Under the pieces are notes generated by a model, which was not told the origin of the DNA, made no database searches, and worked only from the letters and a program-made list of their open reading frames with translations. From NCBI GenBank assembly GCA_019454045.1, contig SKCR01023747.1, positions 186,001 through 250,000 of the forward strand: a stretch of 64,000 bases of DNA. The letters run 5' to 3'. Below, in pieces: positions 34,893 through 45,390 of the stretch (position 1 is the first letter of the stretch; each line of letters starts with the position of its first letter). A program made the position numbers and the translations under genes. This DNA comes from Zanthoxylum bungeanum. Lineage: Eukaryota; Streptophyta; Magnoliopsida; Sapindales; Rutaceae.

Positions 34893-36814
34893 TGATGAGC
34901 GAAAATATATCAATATTTACCGTCCCTTTTACTTAATATTTTGTATAGTTTTTCGAGTTTGATGAACATTTTGATGTGTTTTAGTTTATTTTGTAGATAA
35001 AATAAAATCGTGACTCAATGGAATCAATCAGGACGAAACGTGGAACAAATAAGGGAAAAAACTGGACTTTACATTTGGATTTTGGAAGTTGGAAACTTGA
35101 AATGGCGTTCTAACGAAGTACAATTTCAGAAATTTCAACTTTGCGCAAGTTTCGTATTTTGGCCATAACGTTCTACTCCGATATTGGATTGAGGTGATTC
35201 AAATTCCAAATTAAAGAAGACTCAAAGATATACAACTTTTTCGTTCATAATAATTTCGATTTCTGAAGTGTTCATGACCGAAATTGATAAAATATCCGGA
35301 AATGTGTTATGTGTAATTATTAAAGTCATTTTCAAAACAAAAATTAAAAATTAAAAAATTAAAAAATGGAAATTGTCAAACTTCCACCAAAGATGCTTGG
35401 ATGTTTGGTGGAGGATTTGGTGCCATGTTTGGTGGATAAAGTGGTGGAGAAATTGGTGGAAGCTTTTAGATTTGCCTATAAATACCAAGCTAAACTTTGT
35501 AAATTTTTCATACTTTCTTTAGAGGAATTTCTCCATGAAAACCTAAAGGAAAGTGTCTTGTATATTTATTTAAGTTTTTTTTGTATTTTCTTTTTATTTA
35601 ATTAATAAATTTTTGTGTGTTTTCATTTACAGTATTAGCAGGTAATCTCATTCTGCTAGGGTGACTAGGTAAAACTTTTAATATAATAAATTAGATTAAT
35701 CTCTCTTATTTTAATTAAAATTTGGATTAATTAGTTACCGCTTATATGGCCGGTTTAGGTGACAACCTTATTTACCGCCTATATGGTCGGTTTAACATTC
35801 CAGACGTAGTTTCCGCCTAAATGGTCGGTTTAGGTAATAACCTTGTTACCGCCTATATGGTTGGTTGGACTTAATGAAGACAAATGGAATTTCCGCCTTT
35901 ATGGTCTGGTTAAATATAATTAATTAATCAATAAACATTGACAATAAGGGAGATTTCTAATTTTGAAATATTAAAAGTAGATCCTTTAACCCCAGCATTT
36001 TCTTTCATTATTGTAATTTTACTTTTATTTATTTTCAAGTTATTTTTTTAATGATGTTTTGTTTAATTAAGTTTTTAGTAATCCTAGGTATGTGTCGTAG
36101 CTAAATACATAATCTAGGGATGTGATGAATTCCAATATCACCGTTTATAAGTTGGTTATTTTATGCCTTGGGTAATATATTGGTTTATTTATTGAGTCTT
36201 AGTCTTAATGCTTCTTATTAACTGGCCATTAATAAGATTGATTTGGTAAGCTTAAAATGAACTTCGAAAATAGATTTTAGGTTTAGCCTTAGACTCAATA
36301 GCTCATGATCTCACCTTGGGGTAAATGTCTCTTAGGTAGATTTCCTTACAGGATGGGAATATACCTGTCGGGTGGGGGTAGCCATAATTGGAACTTAAAC
36401 TTAATGAATTCAGAGTTTCTTAATTTACATAGGAATATAGTTAATTGGGTTACTTTGGGTGTTTGCATCTGACCATCGGAAGAGGCTTTTGCATAATTTC
36501 GTGTTCCAGGTTAATAAACTGATATATTACACAAACATGAGATAATCACTTCATCTTTAAAAGATATTGGAAGGATTCACAACTCTAGATAGTTTTATAA
36601 TATTGATTTTTCCTTTAATTTACTTTCACCCTGTTTTATTTACTTATTTTAGATAAAAATCACAATCCAACCAAAAATCAATCAATTAGATACTCGTAGA
36701 CATTTAGCTTCAATAAATTAATAGCTAAGGTATTAAGTCCTCGTGGGATAGTTATATTTTATACTACTTGAGCGATACGTGTGCTTGTGTAACGTGTGTG
36801 TTTACCACCGATCA
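34893..36814 (+). repeat. 5' LTR of Athila-like element
   Basis: 1922 bp, from tgatgagcgaaaat to accgatca. The second part (35683-36814) matches 45391-46522 base for base over long stretches. The first 790 bp has no partner in the 3' LTR. It includes a five-copy minisatellite at 35737-35911. Confidence 0.88.
35737..35911. repeat. short minisatellite (accgcctatatggtcggttt)
   Basis: Five imperfect copies start at 35737, 35774, 35812, 35848 and 35892, a spacing of 36-44 bp. The same array lies in the 3' LTR (about 45442-45614). Possible promoter or enhancer repeats of U3; function unknown. Confidence 0.8.
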
Positions 36815-36820
36815 AGTTTT

Positions 36821-36838
36821 TGGGGCCGTTACTGGGGA
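36821..36838 (+). promoter_or_regulatory. PBS (tRNA-Asp type, degenerate)
   Basis: tggggccgttactgggga, six bases after the LTR end, is close to tggcgccgttgccgggga, the usual plant gypsy PBS. Differences suggest post-insertion decay. Confidence 0.75.
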
Positions 36839-36946
36839 CTTATTTATCTCTTAATATTAATTTTGGGGTTAGATACCTTTACTTGTGTCTAATTTCGATT
36901 TACTTATTATTTTTGTTTTCTTGTGTTTCAGGTTTTCAGACACTAC

Positions 36947-38420
36947 ATGAGAAGAACCAGAAGCTTTGAAATCCGACCACTTGACCCATAAATTGAAAGA
37001 ACCATCAGACAATTGAGAAGGGAAATGCGTGAAGGTCAAGAAGCACTGATCAATATGGAAACTGAACCGTTGGAAGTTGCACCACCAATTTCATATTAGA
37101 GACAAAACTATTCCGATGGTTGACAGCTTCATTTCATGTATTGTACTTCCTCATTTACCAACAAATGTGTGTGACATCAAAACATGCATTCAGATGATAC
37201 AATAGTTAGTTCAGTTTGGGGGGAATGCAATTGAAGATCTTAATTCCCACATCAGTAACTTCCTGGAAGTTTACGGCACATTCAATTACAACCGAGTGGC
37301 TGAAGAAGCAATGAGACTGCGTGTTTTCCCATATTCCTTGGAAGACAGAGCTAAGGCTTGGCTACATTCACTACCAGCAGGTTCCAACACAACTTGGAAC
37401 ACTCTAGCCACCAAATTCCTTGCAAAGTACTTTCCCCCAGCCAGAACAGCAAAGCTGAGGAATGACATTACATATTTTGCGCAACATGACTCAGAATCCC
37501 TCTGCGAAGCTTGGGAAAGATACAAGGAATTGCTCAGAAAATGTCATCACCATGAGATTGAAAAATGGCTACAAGTCCAAACCTTCTATAATGGATTTTC
37601 TGGACTTATGAGAACTACAATTGATGCTGCTGCTGGAGGAGCTTTAATGGCAAAATGAGAATATCAAGCCTGGGACTTAATTGAAGAAATAGCCAACAAC
37701 AATTCTTTGTGGACAACAAAAAGAAGCATGATTCAACGAATAGCAGGAATCCACGAAGTTGGAGCCAACACAGCAATGAATGCCAAGCTGGAGCAGATAT
37801 GCAAATTCATGGAAACACTTAGCACGCAAGTTGTAAACATCGCCGGTTCCATAAGTTCACCATATGGAGGAGCACCAGAGGCAAATCAACATGATGAGAC
37901 GGTGAATTAGGTCAACAATTTCAACAGACATGTGAACACTCCATATTCCAACACCTACAACCCAGGGTGGAGGAATCATCCCAATTTCGCATGGAGTAAC
38001 AATTCAGGGTAAAAGAACAATCCGCCACCCGGATTCCAACAACATAACAAATGCCAGGAGTATGAAAAAGAACCAGAAATAAAAGAAATACTTGCAGAGA
38101 TGTTCAAAAAGTAAGAAGCCAAGTATGATGCTATGTTTCAAGCCCAAGCATCATTCAATCAAAGCCAATCAACATCTATAAAGGCACTGGAAAATCAAAT
38201 AGGACAACTGGCTAATGCTCAGAGTTACAGACCGTAAGGTACCATTCCTAGCAACACAGAACCAAATCCTAGGAACCGAAGGAGTGAGCAATGTCAAGCC
38301 ATTACTTTGAAAAGCGATACTGAAATCAACAAAGATGTTGAAATCAAGGCATCCACTGAGGTATTTCCAAAAGAAAACAGCGAAGCAGAACCACAGATGG
38401 AGTAAAAAGAGCCAAAATAA
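36947..38420 (+). pseudogene. Athila-type gag
   Basis: Capsid-region Gag. The likely start is the ATG at 36947. The clear retrotransposon gag core runs 37296-37658 (LEDRAKAWLHSLP, FLAKYFPP, ...DAAAGGALM). A second stretch follows at 37707-37910, then a C-terminal Asn/Pro-rich segment (NHPNFAWSNN, PPPGFQQ) to about 38050 and a Q/E-rich linker. In-frame stops occur near 36991, 37098, 37656, 37908, 38010 and 38402. No CCHC knuckle was seen. Family assignment is secure; it is inactive. Confidence 0.88.
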
Positions 38421-38429
38421 AATGATCGA

Positions 38430-39140
38430 GAAATATTCACTCCACCTCCACCTTTTTCCACAGCATCTCCAGAAAAATAAACTAGACAAGCAGTTTGCTC
38501 GATTCTTGGAGATCTTCAAAAGGCTGCATATCAACATTCCATTTGCGGAAGCATTGGAACAAATGCCCAGCTATGTCAAATTCATGAACGATATTCTGTT
38601 ACGAAAGCAGAGATTGGGAGATTATGAGACAGTAGCATTGACAGAAGAATGCAGCGCCATCATTCAGAGGAAGCTTCCCCCAAAGTTGAAATATCCTGGC
38701 AGTTTCACCATCCCTTGCACCATAGGAGAACATTACTTCGGCAAGGCTTTGTGTGATTTAGGTGCAAGCATTAACTTGATGCCTTTGTCTATTTATAGGA
38801 AACTGTAGATTGGAGAAGCAATGCCCACCTCAGTTGCTCTGTAGCTTGCCGACAGATCGCTCACATTTCTGAGAGGTGTAGTGGAGATGTTTTGGTTAAA
38901 GTCGACAAATTCATTTTCCCTGCAGATTTCATTATCCTTGACATGGAAGAAGACAAATATGTACCTATCATCCTCGGAATACCATTCTTGACTACAGGTC
39001 GAACTATTATTGATGTATAAAAAGGAGAACTAACCATGAAAGTGCATGACCAATAAGTTACAATCAACGTTTTCAAAGCCATGAAATTCCTGAATGATGA
39101 AAAAATGAGGAATGTTTCAGAATTGATGTTGTAGATAGTA
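38430..39140 (+). pseudogene. Athila-type aspartic protease region
   Basis: The reading frame with QFARFLEIFKRLHINIPF and FMNDILLRKQR leads into the protease core CDLGASINLMPLS (about 38750), where DLGA replaces the usual D(S/T)GA. Downstream protease strands (about 38880-39060; [25 protein letters not shown]) are readable only across frameshifts. The call rests on motif order within the Athila polyprotein. Confidence 0.82.
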
Positions 39141-40644
39141 TCATCCAGGGTACTGATGCAATGCAACTTCTCACAGATAAACTTGAAGCTTGCATCACCA
39201 ATATGACTGACAGCGAGCTAGATGATGAAATTCTGGAATGTAACAACTATCTTGACAGACCCTTTCGCTTCAAATCGACACCACAAGTGGAAAGTTTGGA
39301 ACTACCAAAAAAGGAGCGAATCAAGCCTTCAATTGAAGAACTACCACAGCTAGAACTAAAGCTACTTCTGAGCCATCTCATGTATGCATTCTTAGGAAAC
39401 TCTTCTGATTTACCTGTGATTATTTCTTCATCTCTAACATTAGATCAGAAAGATAAGTTGCTGAGAGTGTTACGAGAACACAAGAAAGCCATTGGCTGGA
39501 CTATAGCAGACATTCGAGGCATTAGTCCATCATTTTGCATGCACAAAATTCTGATGAACTACGAGTACAAAGCCACAGTGAAACATCAACAGAGATTAAA
39601 TCCAATCATGAAGGAGGTCGTGAAGAAAGAAATTATCAAATGGTTGGATGTCGGCATCATCTACCCCATCTCTGATAGCACGTGGGTGAGTCTTATGCAA
39701 TGTGTGCCAAAGAAAAGAGGAATTACTGTGGTCACAAATTGAAAGAACGAGCTGATTCCAACAAGAACTGTGACTGGATGAAGAGTATGCATGGACTACA
39801 GGAAGCTGAACAAAGCAACAAGGAAATATAATTTCTCGTTACCATTCATTGATCAGATGCTAGACAGATTGGCGGGACATGAGTTCTATTATTTTCTGGA
39901 TGGATACTCGGGGTACAATCAGATTGCCATTGCCCCAGAAGATCAGGATAAAACCACTTTTACATGCCCGTATGATATTTTTACTTTCGGCATGATGCCA
40001 TTTGCATTATGTAATGCTCTTGCTACATTTCAATGTTGCATGATGGCCATCTTCTCAGACATGCTGAAACAAAGTATGGAGATTTTCATGGATTATTTCT
40101 CTGTGTTTGGAGACTCATTCGACCACTGCTTGCAAAATTTGGAAAAAGTGTTACAAAGATGCGAAGATACCAACCTAGTACTCAACTAGGAGAAATGCCA
40201 CTTCATGGTGCAGGAAGGCATTGTCTTGGGACATCGGATCTCACAAAAGGGAATCGAGGTAGACAAAGCAAAGATCGAGACAATTGAAAAACTACATCCA
40301 CCATCATCTGTAAAAGGGATTTGGAGTTTTCTCGGGCATGCAGGATTTTACAGGAGATTTATCAAAGACTTCTCCAAGATTGCTAAACCCCTATGCAATC
40401 TGTTGGAGAAAGATGTGCCTTTCAACTTCACCAAATAATGTCACAAAGCTTTTAAGATCTTGAAACAAAATCTGGTCTCTGCCCCATCATAGTAGCACCA
40501 GACTGGACTCTTCCATTTGAGGTGATGTACGATGCTAGTGATTTTACTGTAGGTGCAGTTTTGGGACAACGCAAAGCAAAAATTTTCCATACCATTTACT
40601 AATCCAGCAGAACTTTGAATGAAGCACAACTCAACTACACAACT
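39141..40644 (+). pseudogene. Athila-type reverse transcriptase and RNase H start
   Basis: RT follows an N-terminal linker (39161-39742, with GWTIADIRGISPSFCMHKI). Fingers and palm are at 39791-40189 (MDYRKLNKATRKYNFSLPF, LDGYSGYNQIAIAPEDQDKT, FALCNALATFQ). The catalytic box reads FMDYFSVFG near 40088-40114 where the lineage has FMDD, so one catalytic Asp is Tyr (TAT). A stop at 40187 replaces the Trp before EKCHF. The connection and RNase H start (GHRISQKGIEVDKAKI, DASDFTVGAVLGQ) continue to about 40640, where a foreign insertion replaces the rest of RNase H. Confidence 0.9.
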
Positions 40645-42043
40645 GTTGGGAAGTGGCCGCGAGTGCGCAGCAGAAAATCAAGAAAAACATTTACGATGCC
40701 GCTATCCATTTGCCCAAGACCCATTTGTTTTGATTATTCTACAAGCCTATGCATGTTACTATATATTCTAAGCATAAAAACTCATAAAACATGCAAAGAA
40801 CATAAACCTAAACATGCTAACTATCATAAGAACTCTAATTAAAATAAAGAAAGAAAAAGACTTACTTGAACCGAAAACTCATCCAGTCCCCCCTCCAATC
40901 TACAAGCTTTTCTCGAACTCAACAAGCTCTTCCACGTTCCAAAGAACCACCCAAATGTATGGCCTCCAAAGGTGCACACACCAAATCCAAAACTCAATGG
41001 CAAGACTACGCCTTGAGTGCACGAGTATTTTCCCTTGGTGCTAGCCTAGGCAAATACCTCAAAACTTTTAACTCGAGGTTCCTCTAGTCAATTAGACTTA
41101 ATGATCCTCAAAATCAGTGGCTTACTCTTAAACTTTAGAGTTGCTCACTTATATAAACCCAAGATATGAAAGGTTTGGTGCAAAAATTTGTAAAGAATTC
41201 TTTGGGTTTATATAGGTGCTCCAAAGACAACAAAATTAATTAAGAATCTGATGTGGGATAAATGCTAATTTAATCTTAGCCATTGGATCTTAATTTAGTG
41301 GTTTAATGAGATTATAAGACCCTAATAAGAGTTTGGGCCGAATTGGAATTCAAAACAAATAACAAGTAAAAAAAATTACTATTCACGTTTTTATTCACGT
41401 TTTTATTTATTTATTTATTTATTCCAATTCCAAAAGTGCCCCTAACATCATTCACCAATCCCTAAGCCACTATGGAACCTCATAAATGATTTGTTCAATA
41501 ATTAAACACATTGAACCATTTATGAACAATTCCTACAGCAATCATATATGCTGTTAAATTTATACTGTGCATTGTTAACCATTGATTTCGACTTTGTTGT
41601 GTGTGACATTTTGGGTTCCCCTCAAATTAGACATGAAATGAATCGTGATAATTTAATCGAACATAAATTATCCTCTAATCAGATGGTCGTTCGATTTTAA
41701 TGACCAAGGTTGACATCTAGCAACATGCCAAGGCCCCCAAATGAGAAGGAAAGATATATACCCATTCTGTATTCAATTTACATATGATACAGTCCCTCGC
41801 CTCACTGTATCCCCACCGTTTGACCTAGGGTATGGAAAGTGTCTACCCATATAGTCAAAGGTATGATGTTGATAGTGTCATGAATCGTGCTAACCCAAGA
41901 ATCTCACTTTATTCTTCCATTGTGGCCACAGTCTCAAGCACTGATCACACATATCAACCCACGAACTGGAATACTACTCTTATAAGAAAATATTATCCGA
42001 GAGAGTGGCGATTCTCTGTTGTATCTTATAAGAAAATATTATC
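40645..42043 (-). repeat. foreign insertion, probable copia-type LTR fragment
   Basis: About 1.4 kb replaces roughly 560 nt of RNase H/integrase start (judged against 63430-63985). Its left edge, tgttggga, reads as ...TCCCAACA on the minus strand, an LTR 3' end. A minus-strand TATATAAA lies near 41210 (plus: tttatata). The right edge lacks the expected LTR start and abuts a 20-nt direct repeat (41978-41997 and 42024-42043). Small open frames inside are not genes. Confidence 0.55.
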
Positions 42044-43115
42044 AGCGGAAATAAAACTGCAGCCAAAGTTCTACAATCAGGTTTGTTCTGGCCCACTCTA
42101 TTTAAAGATGCTTACTTATTTGCTCTTCAATTTGACAAGTGCCAAAGAACATGAAATATTTCAAGGATAAATGAAGGACCTCTTCAAAGCATTCTGGAAG
42201 TGGAGATATTTGATGTATGGGGGATTGATTTTATGGGACCCTTTGTTCCATCATTCGGAAACCTGTACATACTCGTTGCAGTAGACTATATCTCCAAATG
42301 GGTTGAAGCAATAGCACTGCCATCAAATGATTAAAAAGTTGTGATAAAATTCATTAAAAAGAATATTTTCACTCGCTTCGGAACACCTCAGGCAATTATT
42401 AGTGATTATGGCACACACTTCTGCAACAAAACATTCGATGCACTCCTATCCAAATATGGAGTTACTCATAAAGTTGCCACTGCCTACCATCCGCAGTCAA
42501 ATGGACAGGTTGAAGTTTCAAACAGGGAGATCAAAATAATCTTGGAGAGAACCGTTGGATCAACAATGAGGGACTGGTCTGCAAAACTGGATGACGCATT
42601 ATGGGCCTACCGGACAGCTTACAAGACACCTATTGGTATGTCCCCATTTCGAATGGTGTTTGGGAAAGCATTTCATCTGCCAGTGGAGCTTGAACAAAAA
42701 CGTACTGGGAACTGAAGAAGTTAAATCTTGATCTATAAGAAGCAGGAGAAAAAAAGCTCCACCAACTCAACGAATTGGAGGAATTTCACCTACATGCTTA
42801 TGAAAATGTCAGACTGTACAAATAAAAGACCAAGAAATGGCATGATAAAAAAATAGTATGCAGACAATTGGAACCAGGGAAGCAGGTTTTGTTATACAAT
42901 TCTCGGTTGAGTAAGGAGTTGTTTACCCTGGAAAGCTGGAATCAAGGTGGTCAGGTCCATTTGTGATTAGTCATCTGTTACCTTACGGAGTTATTGAGAT
43001 ATACAACCCCAAGTCCATCAACACATTCAAAGTTAACAGCCAGCGTGTAAAACACTACTGGGGAGAATCATTTGAGCAACAAAAAGAAAGTGTCATACTT
43101 TCAGATCCAGCCTAA
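42044..43115 (+). pseudogene. Athila-type integrase
   Basis: Begins inside the zinc-binding region (FWPTLFKDAYLFAL, DKCQRT, about 42080-42150). The catalytic core is at 42210-42715 with acidic residues placed as in D,D,E: GIDFMG (about 42223), SDYGTHF (about 42402) and GQVEVSNRE (about 42510). In SDYGTHF the usual Gly is Tyr. The C-terminal region (NSRLSKELFT-type, about 42900; VNSQRVKHYWGES, about 43035) reads through a frameshift to the stop at 43113. It would insert cDNA. Stops near 42155 and 42332 and indels after 42712 disable it. Confidence 0.88.
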
Positions 43116-43364
43116 CGTTCGGGCAGTCATGTCTAGCTGATGATGTTAAACTTAGCGCTAGCAGGGAGGCAACCCATGCAATTTGTGTATATATTGAGAT
43201 TTGGTGTGTTTTATATTTGTGTGTTTAATTTTTGTAGGTAAAGTCACATTTCAAGATAGAAGACGTTCTCGCAAATCTTCACAAGCAATTTGGAATGAAT
43301 GAGACTTATGATGATCAAAGGTATTCCTAATGATATTCGTTGGATTATTGAAGCACGAGTCTAA

Positions 43365-43758
43365 TTGACATGTGAGTCTTCTGACTCTTTTATTTCATAT
43401 CTTTCTAGTTTAGGAAGAAGCATCTATGCTAAAAAGAAAAGAGCTAAAAGAATGGGTGTTTGCTATAAATGTGCACACATGACATGTAATACTCGTTGTC
43501 GTTCTTTAGGAATGGTGTCTGTTAACCATGAAGATAAAATTAAATTCATTAGGGATGGCTTGAGTAAGGAGTCTTTGGATGACATATCATTGACTCTTGA
43601 GACGCATCCCAGTGGATATGTGCATCACGCAATTAACATGTTATATGCATAATTTCGAAAAGAAAAACAACATTTAAGTCTCATGAATCTGACTTAAAAG
43701 ACCATGTTTGCCAATTTATAAGAAAATTGGATGGGAAACTTGTCCCTGACGCATAGAC
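43365..43758 (+). pseudogene. Cys-rich basic ORF of unknown function in transposon
   Basis: Not recognised. The open part (43365-43652, 95 codons) has a hydrophobic/Ser start (SFISYLSSLGRS), a basic block KKKRAKR, then CYKCAHMTCNTRC (C-x2-C-x4-C-x3-C, possible zinc site), and a conserved-looking region ending HPSGYVHHAINMLYA. In another frame similar-style sequence (FKSHESDLKDHVCQFIRK, LDGKLVPDA) continues to about 43758. It sits where Athila elements normally have an env-like ORF, 250 bp after pol and 257 bp before the LOG-type frame. It could be a transposon accessory protein or part of a captured transcript. The function is open. Confidence 0.6.
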
Positions 43759-44014
43759 GTCATTCAAGCTGTTACTTCTTGTAAATATTATTATCTTTTT
43801 GTCTTTAACTAATAATTGTGATTTTTTTTGTTCTTTTCTTTTATTTTCTCCGACAGGATCCATACTTTTTTACTTTCACGATATATTTTACTGTTTAGCT
43901 AATAATTATCATTTGACAGGTACTAGTGTTATTATTACTCACCATTTTTCAGGTTCTATAAATTCAGCTCATCAATGCACTCTTGAAGACATCCAGAGTT
44001 GAGAAATAAAAAAA
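43759..44014 (+). other. T-rich, intron-like spacer before the LOG-type frame
   Basis: Polypyrimidine-rich stretch with several acceptor-like ends: ttctccgacag (about 43845-43856), tttgacag (about 43913-43920) and tttttcag (about 43947-43954). No recognisable coding. It could be a retained intron or decayed coding sequence; the LOG N-terminus (FCGSS-type strand) is not visible here. Confidence 0.4.
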
Positions 44015-44589
44015 ATGGAAGCACATGAATTGGGTAGAGTCATAGCTGAAAGGAATATGCACTTAGTATGTGGCGGTGGCAATCTTGGATTAATGGGGTA
44101 CGTTTCAAGTGTCGTACAAGAAGAAGGTAGTCAAGTTCTGGAAATCATCCCAAAATCTTTGGCAGTGGCGAATCTGATAGGACCATCAAACGGAGAGGAA
44201 CTTATCGTGCCAGGTTTTTCTGAACGAGTGGTTGAAAAGATTAATCGTGTTGATGCTTTTATTACTTTGTCGGGTGGCTTGGGCACGATGGAGGAAATTT
44301 TTACAGTGTTATCTTGGGCGAACTTGAACATATACCAGAAACCAATTGGACTGTTTAACGTTGATGGATTTTATGATTTTCTTTGAGTGTTTCTTGATGA
44401 TGCCCGGAGAAATGGGTTCATGTCCAAACCTGTAAAAAAGATATCCTCTTCACTGCTAGAACTGCCCATGATTTAATTGACCAATTTTTAGCTTTTGAAC
44501 CACAAATTGACCCTATCTTTTCCAAGATAAACTGGTCTGATAATGATCGTGGTAAGAAACGTCGGATAAATCTAGATCTTAACCTTTAA
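44015..44589 (+). pseudogene. LOG-type (cytokinin 5'-monophosphate phosphoribohydrolase-like) ORF inside the transposon
   Basis: LOG enzymes release active cytokinin bases from cytokinin riboside 5'-monophosphates in the cytosol and nucleus. The first 123 codons contain CGGGNLGLMG (residues 19-28), IIPKSL (44-49), an Arg (71) in the position of the conserved catalytic Arg, SGGLGTMEE (86-94; family PGGxGTxxE, Pro changed to Ser, Glu94 kept) and KPIGLFNVDGFYD. TGA at 44384 and a frameshift in an A-run near 44435 break it; the rest reads DARRNGFMSK, TAHDLIDQFLAFEP and ends KKRRINLDLNL at 44589. Roughly 35-40 N-terminal residues of a normal LOG (about 210 aa), including the FCGSS strand, are missing. 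No introns interrupt the visible part. The family is clear; activity of the ancestor is inferred. Confidence 0.82.
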
Positions 44590-45120
44590 TTTTCTTTTTA
44601 GACTTAGAATACCACATAACCAGGTACAATCCTCTAAACTCTTCTTCTATTTTTTTAGACATTGGGGATAATGTCTCAAATAGGTTTGGGGGAGGGGAAT
44701 AGTTAACTAGTATCTTATTTTTATTTTTTTGTTGTGTTGTTTTTACTTGATTTTTAGTCAAAAAAATTTCCAAAAATTCCAAAAAAATTTTAAAAAATAA
44801 AAAAATATTTTGTGTTTTTAATTTGACTAATTAGGTGAGATGGTGTGAGATAGCTGTGTAAGGAATTTCCACTCCTGAGACGTATCTCAACTTATTTCGT
44901 AACAAGTTAATTTTTGTTTATTTCCTTTTAAATTATTTAATTTGTGAATTCTCCACAATACTGATTAAATTGGATCTTTGTATGCTCAGTTGACAAGTAT
45001 TAACAATATGCATGATAACATACAATCATGAGTTGTAATTGAAAAGTTTGTAATATTCAGTGCTCTAGTTTAATTGGAGGAAGCATCTTAAAAAGCGATG
45101 GAATAAAAAAAAACATCCGA
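44590..45120. other. non-coding 3' region of Athila-like element
   Basis: Contains tttgggggagggg (44686-44698), which is PPT-like but 0.7 kb from the truncated LTR, and an AT-rich stretch with poly-A runs. No ORF. Confidence 0.5.
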
Positions 45121-45375
45121 GTAATTAAGTCTGTATGGGTGTTTTAACACCTAGTGCCCTAAAGCCAACTGGCTTGGGAGTTACTGGCCCAAAGCTCGCT
45201 ACATGGATTGAAGATGTCGTAAATAAAAAAAAAAGAAAAAAGAAAAGAAACATCTGAGATCCTAGTAATTAAGTCTGTAAGGGTGTCTTAACGCCTAGTG
45301 CCATAAATTTAACTGGCGTGGGAGTCACTGGCCCAAAGCTCGCTACATGGATTGAAGATGCTGTAAATAAAAAAA
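45121..45375. repeat. two-copy direct repeat, 144-bp period
   Basis: Copies at 45121-45231 and 45265-45375 share gtaattaagtctgta, the gtgcc...aaactggc blocks, cactggcccaaagctcgct and acatggattgaagatg. They are separated by an A/G-rich linker. Directly precedes the truncated 3' LTR. Confidence 0.8.
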
Positions 45376-45390
45376 AATATCCATTGCTAA

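Noticed and set aside
35737..35911. Spaced repeats that could look like a CRISPR array or MADS-box sites
   Set aside because: Plant LTR with degenerate units of irregular spacing. CCTATATGG is one base short of a CArG box.
38169..38537. 122-codon minus-strand frame
   Set aside because: Antisense shadow of Athila gag/protease coding sequence.
42718..43115. Possible envelope-like ORF after integrase
   Set aside because: The sequence reads as the integrase C-terminal domain through frameshifts. No signal peptide or transmembrane pattern is seen.
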